Below are positions 9,705 through 17,997 of a stretch of DNA of 64,000 bases, one piece after another. Position 1 is the stretch's first letter, and each line of letters begins with the position of its first letter. The notes under the pieces were generated by a model, which saw only the letters and a list, made by a program, of their open reading frames with translations, was not told the DNA's origin and made no database searches. The stretch spans positions 98,089 through 162,088 of the forward strand of contig JAZBOY010000186.1 in assembly GCA_036351375.1 (NCBI GenBank). The letters are read 5' to 3'. The stretch is from JANQIO01 sp036351375 (lineage in GTDB: Bacteria; Pseudomonadota; Gammaproteobacteria; Pseudomonadales; Halieaceae). The translations under genes were made by a program, and so were the position numbers.

Positions 9705-10799
9705 TCATTTAGCCGCAGGAGACTCAGCCGGCGCGCCAGATCCTGCGACCGCAGGGAGAATATACTTTGCCATCATCTCATCCACCTGACTGTGCATATA
9801 GCGCTGGCCATAGGCACTTGCCGTGACCACGATAACCAGGTCCCTGTCGTCGAAAACAAAAATTTTGTTGCCACCGTTTCCGGTGCAGTAGGCCACAGGC
9901 CACTCGGTGTCATTGACCAGATAGGATTTGTGCCACCACAGGTAACCGTAGCGATTGCCGGGTACCGTGGTCTCTATCGTGGGCGACAACATGGCATCTA
10001 CCCAGGCGCCGGGCACCACTGGCTGACCTTCCCACATTCCACGGTTCTTATGCAGCTGGCCGTACTTCGCGAAGCCCAGGGGCGTGAGTTGTATCCCGCC
10101 CGCTGTGTTCGCTACATGCTGTGGCGTGTATTGCCATTGATAGTTGTTCACACCTAGCGGCGCAAACAGTTTCTCGTGGGCGTATGCCTCCAGACCGCCT
10201 GGCACGGCCCGGTTCAGTATGTCGCCCAGAATCACAATACCTGCCGTAAAGTATCGCCATTCGTCCCCCGGGTCCCGGTCTGAAGCCATCGGCAGGTTGA
10301 GCGCCCACTCGACCCAGTTCTCCTGCGGGTACATGTACTCCTCGTTGCCAATCGATTCCATATCGAAATCGTAGCCTTCAAATCCTGAAGACATTGTCAG
10401 CAACTGGCGCAACGTGACGTTTGCCTTTTTACGGGAGAAGTTTTCGTAGCGTTCCAGGTCGTAGAAATCTGCCAGGCGCTGGTCAATGCTCTCGATATGA
10501 CCTTCTTCGATCGCGATACCCAGAACAGTCGCCGTGAACGTTTTGCCGACGGAGCGGGGATTGTGCGTTTCATCTCGCACGGCACCGTTGTAGTAGCGCT
10601 CGACCAACAGCTCCCCGTTGCGAAGTACGACGACGCTATTGATGTCTTTATAGGTGTCTGCCTCGATAGCTTCATCGAGCGCCAGAATACGCTGCTGATC
10701 GAATCCCCTTTCGTTCGGGACTGCGGCCTGGGCATGAGCTGCTGCAAGAATTCCCAGCAAAATCGACGTTGCCAGCACCTGGAGTGGGTGGAGTCGCAT
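9705..10799 (-). CDS. Beta-lactamase-fold serine hydrolase (class C-like)
   Basis: The 364-residue exported protein has a signal peptide cleaved near AHAQAA. It carries the active-site SxxK motif as RSVGKTFT, with the Ser/Lys pair near residue 83, and a second motif region DEWRYFTAGIVILGDIL, where the usual YxN is YFT. The third motif, normally KTG or HxG, appears as CTGNGGN. This pattern is typical of esterase or peptidase members of the class C beta-lactamase superfamily rather than true beta-lactamases. Substrate unknown. The pntB terminator lies upstream of it, so it is transcribed separately. Confidence 0.85.
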   Translation of the reverse strand: MRLHPLQVLATSILLGILAAAHAQAAVPNERGFDQQRILALDEAIEADTYKDINSVVVLRNGELLVERYYNGAVRDETHNPRSVGKTFTATVLGIAIEEGHIESIDQRLADFYDLERYENFSRKKANVTLRQLLTMSSGFEGYDFDMESIGNEEYMYPQENWVEWALNLPMASDRDPGDEWRYFTAGIVILGDILNRAVPGGLEAYAHEKLFAPLGVNNYQWQYTPQHVANTAGGIQLTPLGFAKYGQLHKNRGMWEGQPVVPGAWVDAMLSPTIETTVPGNRYGYLWWHKSYLVNDTEWPVAYCTGNGGNKIFVFDDRDLVIVVTASAYGQRYMHSQVDEMMAKYILPAVAGSGAPAESPAAK

Positions 10800-10894
10800 G
10801 GTCTAATCCTTCCTGTGGCGAAAACGGGGCATCGCTTCCCTGCCTACTGCTGGTGCGAATGTTGAGCAGACAATGGAACCACAGTAGCACAAAC

Positions 10895-10921
10895 AAAAAA
10901 CCCCGCCATGGGGCGGGGTTT
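10895..10921 (-). terminator. Rho-independent terminator of the pnt operon
   Basis: A 7-bp G+C stem (CCCCGCC at 10901-10907 with GGCGGGG at 10912-10918) has a 4-nt loop and is flanked by six A on the left, which read as a T run on the minus strand. It is 35 nt past the pntB stop codon. Confidence 0.85.
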
Positions 10922-10949
10922 CTGGATTCCTGCTTGCGCAGGAATGACG
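10922..10949. repeat. Short dispersed palindromic repeat, copy 1
   Basis: The segment contains the inverted repeat ATTCCTGC-TTGC-GCAGGAAT, flanked by CTGG on the left and GACG on the right. A closely similar element lies in the opposite orientation at 62375-62400. This kind of palindrome is scattered between genes in many bacterial chromosomes (REP-like). It directly abuts the pntB terminator. Confidence 0.7.
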
Positions 10950-10955
10950 TGGGAT

Positions 10956-12308
10956 CTAGCCGAACTCTTTCACCAGCCCGCCAATAGACTCCTTCGCATC
11001 CCCAAACAACATCCGTGTGTTGTCCTTGAAGAACAGCGGGTTGTCGATGCCGGCGAAGCCGGAGGCCATGGAGCGCTTGAGTACGAACACGGTACGCGCC
11101 AGGTCGACGTTGATCACCGGCATGCCGTAGATGGGACTGGATTCCACTTCTCTTGCAGCCGGGTTTACCACGTCATTGGCGCCGATCACGATGGCCACGT
11201 CCACCGTTTCCATGCGCGGGTTGATCTCGTCCATCTCCAGCAGCAGGTCGTAGGGCACGTCGGCCTCAGCCAGCAGCACGTTCATGTGGCCGGGCATGCG
11301 GCCCGCCACCGGGTGAATGCCGTAGACTACTTCGCAACCGTTCTTTTCGAGCTCGAGCTGCAGCTCCTTCACCACGTGCTGGGCCTGGGCCACGGCCATG
11401 CCGTATCCGGGGATAACGGCAACGGTCGTTGCCGCTTCCAGCACATAGTAGGCGTCTTCGACCGTGATCGGCTTGACCTCGCCTTCGATTTTCTCGGCCG
11501 CGCCGCCGGCGGAACCAAAGCCTGAGAACAGCACGTTGGAGAGCGAACGGTTCATGGCCTTACACATGATCTGGGTAAGGATGATGCCGCTGGCGCCCAC
11601 CAGGGAGCCGGCCACGATCAGGATGTTGTTGTTGATCGCGAAGCCCGCCGCACAGGCTGCCAGGCCTGAGTAGGAGTTCAGCAGGGAGATCACCACCGGC
11701 ATGTCTGCGCCGCCGATGGGGATGACCGCCATCACGCCGAACAGCAGGGCCAGGCCCACCACCACATAAAGGTAGGTCGGGTCGGTCGGATTCTGCACGA
11801 ACATGAAGGCACTGCCGATCACGCCCAGCACAATCAGGCTGTTGACAATCTGCTGGCCGGCGAACATCACCGGCTTGCCGTCGATCACTTCACTGAGCTT
11901 GCCGTAGGCAATCAGCGAGCCGGTGAAGGTCAGGCCACCAATCAGGATGGAGAGCACGATGGTGATCATGGTGAAGGTGGTGGCCGTGGGGCTCAGGGCC
12001 GCCCAGCCCACCAGCAGTGAAGCCATGCCGCCGAAGCCGTTGAACAGGGCTACCATCTCGGGCATGGAAGTCATCTTCACCAGGCGAGCGGCCGCGGCGC
12101 CCACAACGCCACCGGCAGCCATACCCATGGCGATCCACTGGTACTCGACAATGCCCTGGTCGAGCAGTGCCACTACCACGGCAATCAACATGCCGATGGA
12201 AGACACCATGTTGCCGCGCCGTGCCGTGGCGGGAGAGCCCAGCATCTTCAGGCCGAAAATAAACAGACCCGCAGATGCCACGTAGGCGAACTGAATCAGC
12301 GTATCCAT
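10956..12308 (-). CDS. pntB: NAD(P) transhydrogenase subunit beta
   Basis: This 450-residue subunit has eight or nine hydrophobic helices followed by the cytoplasmic NADP(H)-binding domain III (PGYGMAVAQAQH, HPVAGRMPGHMNVLLAEA, VIGANDVVNPAA). With PntAA and PntAB it couples hydride transfer from NADH to NADP+ to inward proton movement at the inner membrane, making NADPH for biosynthesis and redox defence. The ATG follows the pntAB stop TGA by two bases with GGAGGG upstream, so the genes are translated from one message that ends at the terminator at 10895-10921. Confidence 0.97.
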   Translation of the reverse strand: MDTLIQFAYVASAGLFIFGLKMLGSPATARRGNMVSSIGMLIAVVVALLDQGIVEYQWIAMGMAAGGVVGAAAARLVKMTSMPEMVALFNGFGGMASLLVGWAALSPTATTFTMITIVLSILIGGLTFTGSLIAYGKLSEVIDGKPVMFAGQQIVNSLIVLGVIGSAFMFVQNPTDPTYLYVVVGLALLFGVMAVIPIGGADMPVVISLLNSYSGLAACAAGFAINNNILIVAGSLVGASGIILTQIMCKAMNRSLSNVLFSGFGSAGGAAEKIEGEVKPITVEDAYYVLEAATTVAVIPGYGMAVAQAQHVVKELQLELEKNGCEVVYGIHPVAGRMPGHMNVLLAEADVPYDLLLEMDEINPRMETVDVAIVIGANDVVNPAAREVESSPIYGMPVINVDLARTVFVLKRSMASGFAGIDNPLFFKDNTRMLFGDAKESIGGLVKEFG

Positions 12309-12310
12309 GA

Positions 12311-12598
12311 TCAGCCCTCCTTCTTCTTGAACATGGCAAGCATGCGGTCGGTCACCAGGTAGCCGCCCACCACGTTGATGGAGGCCAGCGCCACGGCGCC
12401 TGCGCCCAGCCAGTTGGCCAGGTCCTGGTTGCCGGTACCCGCCAGGCCCACGGCACCCACCAGGGTGATACCGGAGATCGCGTTGGCGCCCGACATCAGA
12501 GGAGTGTGCAGGGTGGCCGGTACTTTATTGATCAGTTCGAAGCCCAGGAAGATGGACAGCATGAGGATGAACGTAAGGAATACTTCAGCCGGTACCAT
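12311..12598 (-). CDS. pntAB: NAD(P) transhydrogenase subunit alpha, membrane part
   Basis: About 95 residues with three transmembrane helices (PAEVFLTFILMLSIFLG, ISGITLVGAVGLAG and LASINVVGGYLVTDRML) match the C-terminal membrane segment of the alpha subunit, encoded here as a separate protein as in alphaproteobacteria, Pseudomonas and many marine bacteria (three-subunit enzyme), unlike the fused E. coli PntA. The frame is open to 12649, but the ATG at 12598 with GGAGG a few bases before it, next to the pntAA stop, is the start. Confidence 0.93.
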   Translation of the reverse strand: MVPAEVFLTFILMLSIFLGFELINKVPATLHTPLMSGANAISGITLVGAVGLAGTGNQDLANWLGAGAVALASINVVGGYLVTDRMLAMFKKKEG

Positions 12599-12599
12599 G

Positions 12600-13742
12600 T
12601 TATGAGCCTCCTTCCAGGATGTTCTTGATGGTGTCGTTGGTGATCTCACCGCCGTGGGTGATCACACAGCCCTGCAGGATGTCGTCTTCGAAATCCACCT
12701 GGAAGGCCTTGGCCTCTTCATCCCAGTTGTCGTCTACCAGGTTGAACATGTTGGAGGCATACATCTGGCTGGCGTCGCGGGCCACGAAGTTGGCCCAGTT
12801 GCCGTCGCCGATGACGGTGACGCCGTTGATGTTCACAGTCTGGCCGGGCTCGGAGCCCTCCACATTGCCACCGGTCTCGGCGGCCATATCCACGACCACG
12901 GAGCCGGGGCGCATGCCCTCTACCACGTCGCGGGTGACCAGCACCGGCGGCTTGCGGCCGAATACCTGGGCCGTGGTAATCAGCACGTCAGATTCGGCAA
13001 TCACCTCAGCCTGGGCCTGGCGCTGCTTTTCGATCTGTTCGGGCGTCAGCTCCTTGGCGTAGCCGTCCTTGGTCTGGCCGGTTTCACCGAGGTCGATCTC
13101 GAGGAACTTGGCGCCCAGTGATTCCACCTGCTCTTTCACCACGCCGCGGGTATCGAATGCCGTCACCCGGGCGCCCATGCGCTTGGCGGTGGCGATGGCC
13201 TGCAGGCCCGCCACGCCGGCGCCGATGATGAACACCTTGGCAGGCTTCAATGTTCCGGCGGGAGTCATCATCATCGGGAAGATGCCGGGCAGGCGGGTGG
13301 CCGCCAGCAGCACCATCACGTAGCCAGCCAGGCTGGCCTGGGAGCTGAGCGCGTCCATTTTCTGCGAGCGGGTAGAGCGCGGGATCATCTCCATGGAGAT
13401 GGCGGTGACACCCGCCGACTGGAAGGCCCGCACCAGCTCGTGTTCGTTGAAGGGGTCAAGGAAGCTCACATGGATGCAGCCCTGCTTGAGCTGGCTGACT
13501 TCCTCTATTGCCGGCTTGCGAATGCGCAGCACCATGTCGGCGCCGCCCAGCAGGCCGGCGCGGTCATTACTGGTCTGGCAACCGGCGTCGGTATATTCAC
13601 TGTCCTGGAAGCCTGCCCCCAGGCCCATTCCGCTTTCGATCGTGACTTCTGCCCCCATCCGCACGAGCTTCTTTGCCACGTCGGGGATGATGGGAACCCG
13701 GTTTTCGCCCGGGTGCGTCTCTTTCGGGATCGCTATGCGCAT
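12600..13742 (-). CDS. pntAA: NAD(P) transhydrogenase subunit alpha, NAD-binding part
   Basis: The 380-residue soluble domain I binds NAD(H). It opens with MRIAIPKETHPGENRV, the alanine dehydrogenase/transhydrogenase signature, and has the Rossmann motif VFIIGAGVAGLQAIATAKRMG near residue 170 and the mobile-loop region GGNVEGS later. It is the first gene of pntAA-pntAB-pntB, and its stop is separated by one base from the next start. The 215-nt region upstream, shared with the divergent channel gene, presumably holds the operon promoter, but no clear motif was picked out. Confidence 0.95.
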   Translation of the reverse strand: MRIAIPKETHPGENRVPIIPDVAKKLVRMGAEVTIESGMGLGAGFQDSEYTDAGCQTSNDRAGLLGGADMVLRIRKPAIEEVSQLKQGCIHVSFLDPFNEHELVRAFQSAGVTAISMEMIPRSTRSQKMDALSSQASLAGYVMVLLAATRLPGIFPMMMTPAGTLKPAKVFIIGAGVAGLQAIATAKRMGARVTAFDTRGVVKEQVESLGAKFLEIDLGETGQTKDGYAKELTPEQIEKQRQAQAEVIAESDVLITTAQVFGRKPPVLVTRDVVEGMRPGSVVVDMAAETGGNVEGSEPGQTVNINGVTVIGDGNWANFVARDASQMYASNMFNLVDDNWDEEAKAFQVDFEDDILQGCVITHGGEITNDTIKNILEGGS

Positions 13743-13957
13743 AGATTTACCCGTTCCCTGTTCTGTTATTGGTATACCGCGTCCTGAAGAAGGACCGTGA
13801 CTTTAGCACAGCTGAACAAAAGCCCAACAAATACCCACCATCGGGCTGCTAAATGTCCAGGCGGCGCGTCGTAGCCAACTCGCCGACTGAACCAATGCAT
13901 ACGCAGCTGATGCGATTCTGTCTTACTTTCCTGAGCTGAGTAGGCAAAAATAATCCC

Positions 13958-14437
13958 ATGTTTACGACTCTTGCACTTACCTTGTCGCTGGTCGCCCTGT
14001 GCGTCGCTGTGCACTACGAGTTGCTGTACCGCCTGGGTACAGTGGTGAAGTCCTTCGGCTTCGGGCCCCGCCAGGAGGTGGTGTTCGGGGTAATGTTGGC
14101 TCTGGCCGCTCACACTATTGAGATCTACATTTTCGGAGCTGGCTATTACTACGTGCTATACACCCCAGACCTGGGCAGCTTCCTGGGGGATGCAAAGATC
14201 GAAGACTTCTTCGACTGTGTCTACCTCTCCTTTGTTACTTACAGCACACTGGGCTTTGGCGATATCGTGCCCGACGGGTGGGTACGCTTCATGGTAGGCA
14301 TGGAGGCAGTCACCGGGCTGGTGCTGATTGCATGGACCGCGTCATTCCTGTATTTCAAAATGCAAACCGGCTGGGGCCACAGTCGTGACACCAGCAGGAC
14401 ATCAGTGAATGAGGGAAGATCGAGCAGGCGACGTTAG
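13958..14437 (+). CDS. Two-helix potassium channel-like protein
   Basis: This 159-residue protein has about four hydrophobic segments and a pore loop, FVTYSTLGFGDIVP, followed by a final helix. TLGFGD is a recognised variant of the potassium-channel selectivity filter. There is no regulatory RCK or cyclic-nucleotide domain; the C-terminal tail is short, polar and arginine-rich. It probably forms a tetrameric potassium channel of the Ion_trans_2 type. It diverges from pntAA and is convergent with the anti-sigma factor gene, so its link to either is unknown. Confidence 0.8.
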   Translation: MFTTLALTLSLVALCVAVHYELLYRLGTVVKSFGFGPRQEVVFGVMLALAAHTIEIYIFGAGYYYVLYTPDLGSFLGDAKIEDFFDCVYLSFVTYSTLGFGDIVPDGWVRFMVGMEAVTGLVLIAWTASFLYFKMQTGWGHSRDTSRTSVNEGRSSRRR

Positions 14438-14468
14438 CGTACAAACACGTCGCTCGTAACGATCTGAG

Positions 14469-15119
14469 TCAGCTGGCCTGCAGCTGCAGGAACGGGTTCA
14501 GCAGCCGGTAGTTCCAGGGCTTGAAACGAATCGGCGCATCCAGCACCCCAATGCAAATGCAATCCGCAGTCCTGGAGGCTGTCGGAGTGTGCACATCCTC
14601 GGCATCACGCATCAGGAAGTCGCCCTGCTGGTATACGCCCTCTTCGTCCGAGAAGCTGCCTTCCAACACCAGCGTCAGCTCATTGCCCTTGTGGGAATGG
14701 CAGGGAATGCTGCCACCCGCCTTGATGTGGTACAGAGCGAACTCGTTGTCCGGGTCACCAGTGCGCAGGCGGGCGATTTGCAGGGCCTTGTTGATGCGGC
14801 TCCACCTCAGATCCTGGTAGTCACCGGCCATCAGGCGCTGTACCAGTACCGGGCTTTCGTCTTCCTTGGCGCGAGACGCGTAGGTCAGAGGCACATCGTC
14901 ATCGAGATGGGCCAGAACGCCATCCAGCAGTGCTTCGTCTACGTCCGCAGGCTGCAATGTGTCAAACATCTGGGCGCCCATGTCCTGCAGGGCGTTCACC
15001 TGGCGCCTGCAGCGCTCGCAGAAGTGCAGGTGAACCGATACACAGGCCGATTGGGCCAGGGGCAGACTGCCAGAAGCAAACTCGTTCAGCAGTCGTGTGT
15101 CGGGGTGATGAGTAACCAT
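14469..15119 (-). CDS. chrR: ChrR-type zinc anti-sigma factor with C-terminal cupin
   Basis: The 216-residue protein has an N-terminal zinc-dependent anti-sigma domain with ligands His5, His30, Cys34 and Cys37 (HLHFCERC) and a C-terminal cupin with His141, His143, Glu147 and His177. These positions agree, one residue out or exactly, with the ligand numbering I recall for Rhodobacter sphaeroides ChrR, which holds its ECF sigma factor inactive until singlet oxygen or organic peroxide is sensed. It follows the sigma factor gene by 42 nt on the same strand and is presumably co-transcribed from the promoter at 15817-15846. Target: the adjacent sigma factor. Confidence 0.93.
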   Translation of the reverse strand: MVTHHPDTRLLNEFASGSLPLAQSACVSVHLHFCERCRRQVNALQDMGAQMFDTLQPADVDEALLDGVLAHLDDDVPLTYASRAKEDESPVLVQRLMAGDYQDLRWSRINKALQIARLRTGDPDNEFALYHIKAGGSIPCHSHKGNELTLVLEGSFSDEEGVYQQGDFLMRDAEDVHTPTASRTADCICIGVLDAPIRFKPWNYRLLNPFLQLQAS

Positions 15120-15161
15120 GATCTTATCGCTCTATTCTTCGTGCGGTGATCTTCTGCGAGA

Positions 15162-15797
15162 TCAGCGCTGTTCCGTCATTACTTGTAGTTTCTGCATGGC
15201 CAGACGCACGCGCGACTTGACCGTACCCAGCGGCAGTTCAAGGTCTTCCGCTACCTCGGAGTGGGACTTCCCCTCCATATATACCTTGGCAAGAATCTGG
15301 GCCTGCTCCTGGGGCAGCTGGGTCAGCATTTCCTTGACTCGCACCGCGTTGCGGCGCTGCTGCACCGCCACGAAGGGCTCTTCCTCTTCCTGCTCTACCC
15401 AGATGTCTTCAGCCGCCAGCGGCGTATCGAACTTCTGCAGGCGACGGTACATATCAGTCCTGCAGTTTCGGGCGATGGTGTAAATCCAGGTGCTGGCGGC
15501 TGCCTTGCGAGGGTTATAACCGTCTGCTTTCTGCCACACCTTCAACATTACTTCCTGAACGAGCTCATCGGCGTGCGATGCGGCCAGCGGGGAGCCTGAC
15601 ATGGCGAATGCCTTGACCAGGGGGGCAAAGTGCTTGAACAGTCGGGCAAAGGCGGCGCGATCGCGCTCCTTGGCTATCACCTGCAGGCACTGGCTCCATT
15701 CGTCGTCGCGCTTACCGTCTGCGTTGACCTTAATATTGGGCTGTGAACTAGCCTGTGCTTGCATCTCGGGATCATCCTCTGGCGGTAATTCGCTCAT
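15162..15797 (-). CDS. rpoE: ECF sigma factor paired with ChrR
   Basis: The 211-residue protein has sigma region 2 (ELVQEVMLKVWQKADGY, then WIYTIARNCRTDMYRR) and region 4 (GKSHSEVAEDLELPLGTVKSRV, the -35-binding helix-turn-helix). With the ChrR-type anti-sigma gene directly downstream it belongs to the ECF11-like RpoE group that governs the response to singlet oxygen. AAGGAG lies 8 nt before the ATG. Its own upstream region holds TGATCC-N18-TAAAGA, so it probably activates itself. Family knowledge gives the trigger; the sequence itself shows only the pairing and the promoters. Confidence 0.93.
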   Translation of the reverse strand: MSELPPEDDPEMQAQASSQPNIKVNADGKRDDEWSQCLQVIAKERDRAAFARLFKHFAPLVKAFAMSGSPLAASHADELVQEVMLKVWQKADGYNPRKAAASTWIYTIARNCRTDMYRRLQKFDTPLAAEDIWVEQEEEEPFVAVQQRRNAVRVKEMLTQLPQEQAQILAKVYMEGKSHSEVAEDLELPLGTVKSRVRLAMQKLQVMTEQR

Positions 15798-15816
15798 ATG
15801 AGCTACTCCTTGGAGA

Positions 15817-15846
15817 TCTTTACGCGAAGGTACCGCCCGCGGATCA
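15817..15846 (-). promoter_or_regulatory. ECF/RpoE-type promoter for rpoE-chrR
   Basis: On the minus strand TGATCC (15841-15846) is followed after exactly 18 nt by TAAAGA (15817-15822). This matches the TGATCC-N18-TA pattern reported for RpoE/ChrR systems in Rhodobacter. Transcription would start a few bases downstream, close to the rpoE ribosome site. Confidence 0.75.
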
Positions 15847-15891
15847 CCGAAAATATGTGGGATTACATGAGTTTAGACCATAGCCGATCAA

Positions 15892-15920
15892 TGATCCGCT
15901 AAATCCAGGGCGGCGTAAAC
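15892..15920 (+). promoter_or_regulatory. ECF/RpoE-type promoter for the lipid operon
   Basis: TGATCC at 15892-15897, an 18-nt spacer, then TAAAC from 15916. The spacing is identical to that of the divergent rpoE promoter. The operon's first ATG at 15956 would have a leader of about 30 nt. Confidence 0.75.
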
Positions 15921-15955
15921 ATCCGCATCAAAACCTGGACGGATCGCCCCCCGAA

Positions 15956-17236
15956 ATGAAGATCGCGATTGTCGGCAGCGGCATCTCTGGCCTGGCCTGC
16001 GCCTACTACCTGCAGCGCCAGCACGAAGTGCATATTTTCGAGCAAAATCAACGCATTGGCGGCCACACGGCCACCGTGAATGTGCGCGTGGGCGGGCGTC
16101 AGTACGCCATAGATACAGGCTTTATTGTCTACAACGACTGGACCTATCCCAACTTCATCGCCCTGCTCGACGAGCTGGGAGTGGAGAACCAGCCCACCTC
16201 AATGAGCTTCAGCGTCAGCGACCGCCAGACCGGCCTGGAATGGGCAGGCTCCGGGCTCAATGCACTGTTCGCGCAGCGCCGTAACCTGTTTTCGCCGCGG
16301 TTCATTGGCATGGTGCGCGACATCCTGCGCTTTAATAAAGAAGCGGTGGCCGACCTCGAGGCGGGCCGCATCGACGGCACTATCACGTTGGGCGACTACC
16401 TGCGCCGCAAGCGCTACGGCAAGGCCTTCATCGAGCAGTACCTGGTGCCCATGGGCTCTGCCATCTGGTCAGCGGATATCGATGTGATGGACGGGTTCCC
16501 GCTGCAGTTCTTCGTGCGCTTTTTCAAAAACCACGGTTTGCTGAGCATCAAGAACCGACCCCAGTGGCGGGTCATCAAGGGCGGCTCGCGGCAATACCTG
16601 GGCCCGCTCACCGAAGGCTTCAAGGACAAGATCAGTACCGGCAACCCGGTGACTGCGGTCAGCCGCCAGGCCGACGGCGTCACCCTGTGCCTGGCCGACG
16701 GTAGCCAGCAGCGATTCGACCAGGTGGTGCTGGCCTGCCACTCTGACCAGGCCCTGGCCCTGTTGCAGGACCCCAGCGCCACCGAGCGGCAGATACTGGG
16801 CGCCATGCGCTACCAGGACAACGACGTGGTGCTGCACACCGATACCCGGCTGTTGCCGGCGGATCGCAAAACCTGGTCGGCCTGGAACTACCTGCTCACC
16901 GGTGAGTCACAGCGTGCAGTGCTGACCTACAACATGAACATCCTGCAGGGTATCAAGTCGCCGGAGACATTCTGCGTCACCCTCAACCACACCGACGCGA
17001 TCAACCCTCACAAGATCCTCGGCCGCTTCAACTATGCCCACCCGGTGTTCAGCCTGCAGCAGGTGCGAGCCCAGGAGCGCTGGAGCGAGATCAACACCGA
17101 CCGCACCTGGTATTGCGGCGCCTACTGGCATAACGGTTTCCACGAGGACGGCGTGCGCAGCGCCAAGCGAGTTGCCGAATCCATCAACGGCCAGACGTCA
17201 TCGGCCAATGCCGGCACCATGGTGAGCGCCGCGTGA
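15956..17236 (+). CDS. FAD-dependent amine oxidase-like oxidoreductase
   Basis: The 426-residue protein opens with the dinucleotide-binding motif IAIVGSGISGLACAYYL followed by IFEQNQRIGGHTATV, the pattern of flavin-containing amine oxidase/protoporphyrinogen oxidase-like enzymes. It is the first gene of a five-gene run with a DUF1365 protein, a cyclopropane-synthase-like methyltransferase and two further proteins. Such trios recur next to ECF/ChrR pairs in other proteobacteria and are thought to modify membrane fatty acids, the flavoprotein acting on the acyl chain; the exact reaction here is inferred. The stop overlaps the start of the next gene. A strong ribosome site is lacking at the ATG. 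Confidence 0.88.
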   Translation: MKIAIVGSGISGLACAYYLQRQHEVHIFEQNQRIGGHTATVNVRVGGRQYAIDTGFIVYNDWTYPNFIALLDELGVENQPTSMSFSVSDRQTGLEWAGSGLNALFAQRRNLFSPRFIGMVRDILRFNKEAVADLEAGRIDGTITLGDYLRRKRYGKAFIEQYLVPMGSAIWSADIDVMDGFPLQFFVRFFKNHGLLSIKNRPQWRVIKGGSRQYLGPLTEGFKDKISTGNPVTAVSRQADGVTLCLADGSQQRFDQVVLACHSDQALALLQDPSATERQILGAMRYQDNDVVLHTDTRLLPADRKTWSAWNYLLTGESQRAVLTYNMNILQGIKSPETFCVTLNHTDAINPHKILGRFNYAHPVFSLQQVRAQERWSEINTDRTWYCGAYWHNGFHEDGVRSAKRVAESINGQTSSANAGTMVSAA

Positions 17237-17997
17237 CCAGCGCCATCTACGAGGGCTGGGTCAGGCATCGACGCACCACGCCGAAGGCCCACGATTTTAC
17301 CTACCAGGTGTTCATGCCCTACCTGCGGCTGGACGAGCTGCCGGAACTGCTCGACCAGAGCTGGCTGTGGTCGGCGCGCCGTCCGGCGTTGGCACGTTTC
17401 AAGCGCGAGGACTTTCTCGGCGACCCGGCACTGTCCCTGGACGAGGCGGTGCGCCAGCGGGTCGAGGAAGAAACCGGGCAACGCCCGACAGGCCCCATCT
17501 ACATGTTGGCCAACCTGCGCTACTTCGGCTTCCTGATCAATCCGATTGCCTGCTACTACTGCATGGACGAGAGCGGTGAGCAACTCCAGTACCTGGTAGC
17601 GGAAGTGACCAATACCCCCTGGAACGAGCGCCACAGCTACGTGTTGACTGCCGAGGCAGGCGAGGACTGGCTGCGCACCCGCTTTGCCAAGACCTTTCAC
17701 GTGTCACCGTTCCATCCCATGGATATGGAATACCAGTGGCACAGCAATACCCCGGGCCAGCGCCTCTGCCTGCACCTGGCCAACAGCCAGGCCGGCGAGC
17801 GCGTCTTCGATGCCACCATGTCATTGAAGCGACACCCGCTGACCGCCGGCACGTTGCGCCGCTTCCTGCTGCGCTACCCGGTAATGACCGCCAAGGTTGC
17901 CGGCGGCATCTATTGGGAGGCCCTGCGCATCTGGCTCAAGGGCAACCCCTACTTCCCCCATCCTTCTTCGACGACAGCGAGACTAAGCAATGAGTGA
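17233..17997 (+). CDS. DUF1365 family protein
   Basis: The 254-residue protein begins with the family-typical TSAIYEGWVRHRRTTPKAHDF and includes NPIACYYCMDESGE and the region HVSPFHPMDMEYQW. DUF1365 genes are almost always found between a flavin oxidoreductase and a cyclopropane-fatty-acid synthase homologue, as here; biochemical function is not established. It starts at a GTG overlapping the previous stop by 4 nt (GTGA) and overlaps the following gene by 8 nt, so the three are translationally coupled. Confidence 0.88.
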   Translation: MTSAIYEGWVRHRRTTPKAHDFTYQVFMPYLRLDELPELLDQSWLWSARRPALARFKREDFLGDPALSLDEAVRQRVEEETGQRPTGPIYMLANLRYFGFLINPIACYYCMDESGEQLQYLVAEVTNTPWNERHSYVLTAEAGEDWLRTRFAKTFHVSPFHPMDMEYQWHSNTPGQRLCLHLANSQAGERVFDATMSLKRHPLTAGTLRRFLLRYPVMTAKVAGGIYWEALRIWLKGNPYFPHPSSTTARLSNE

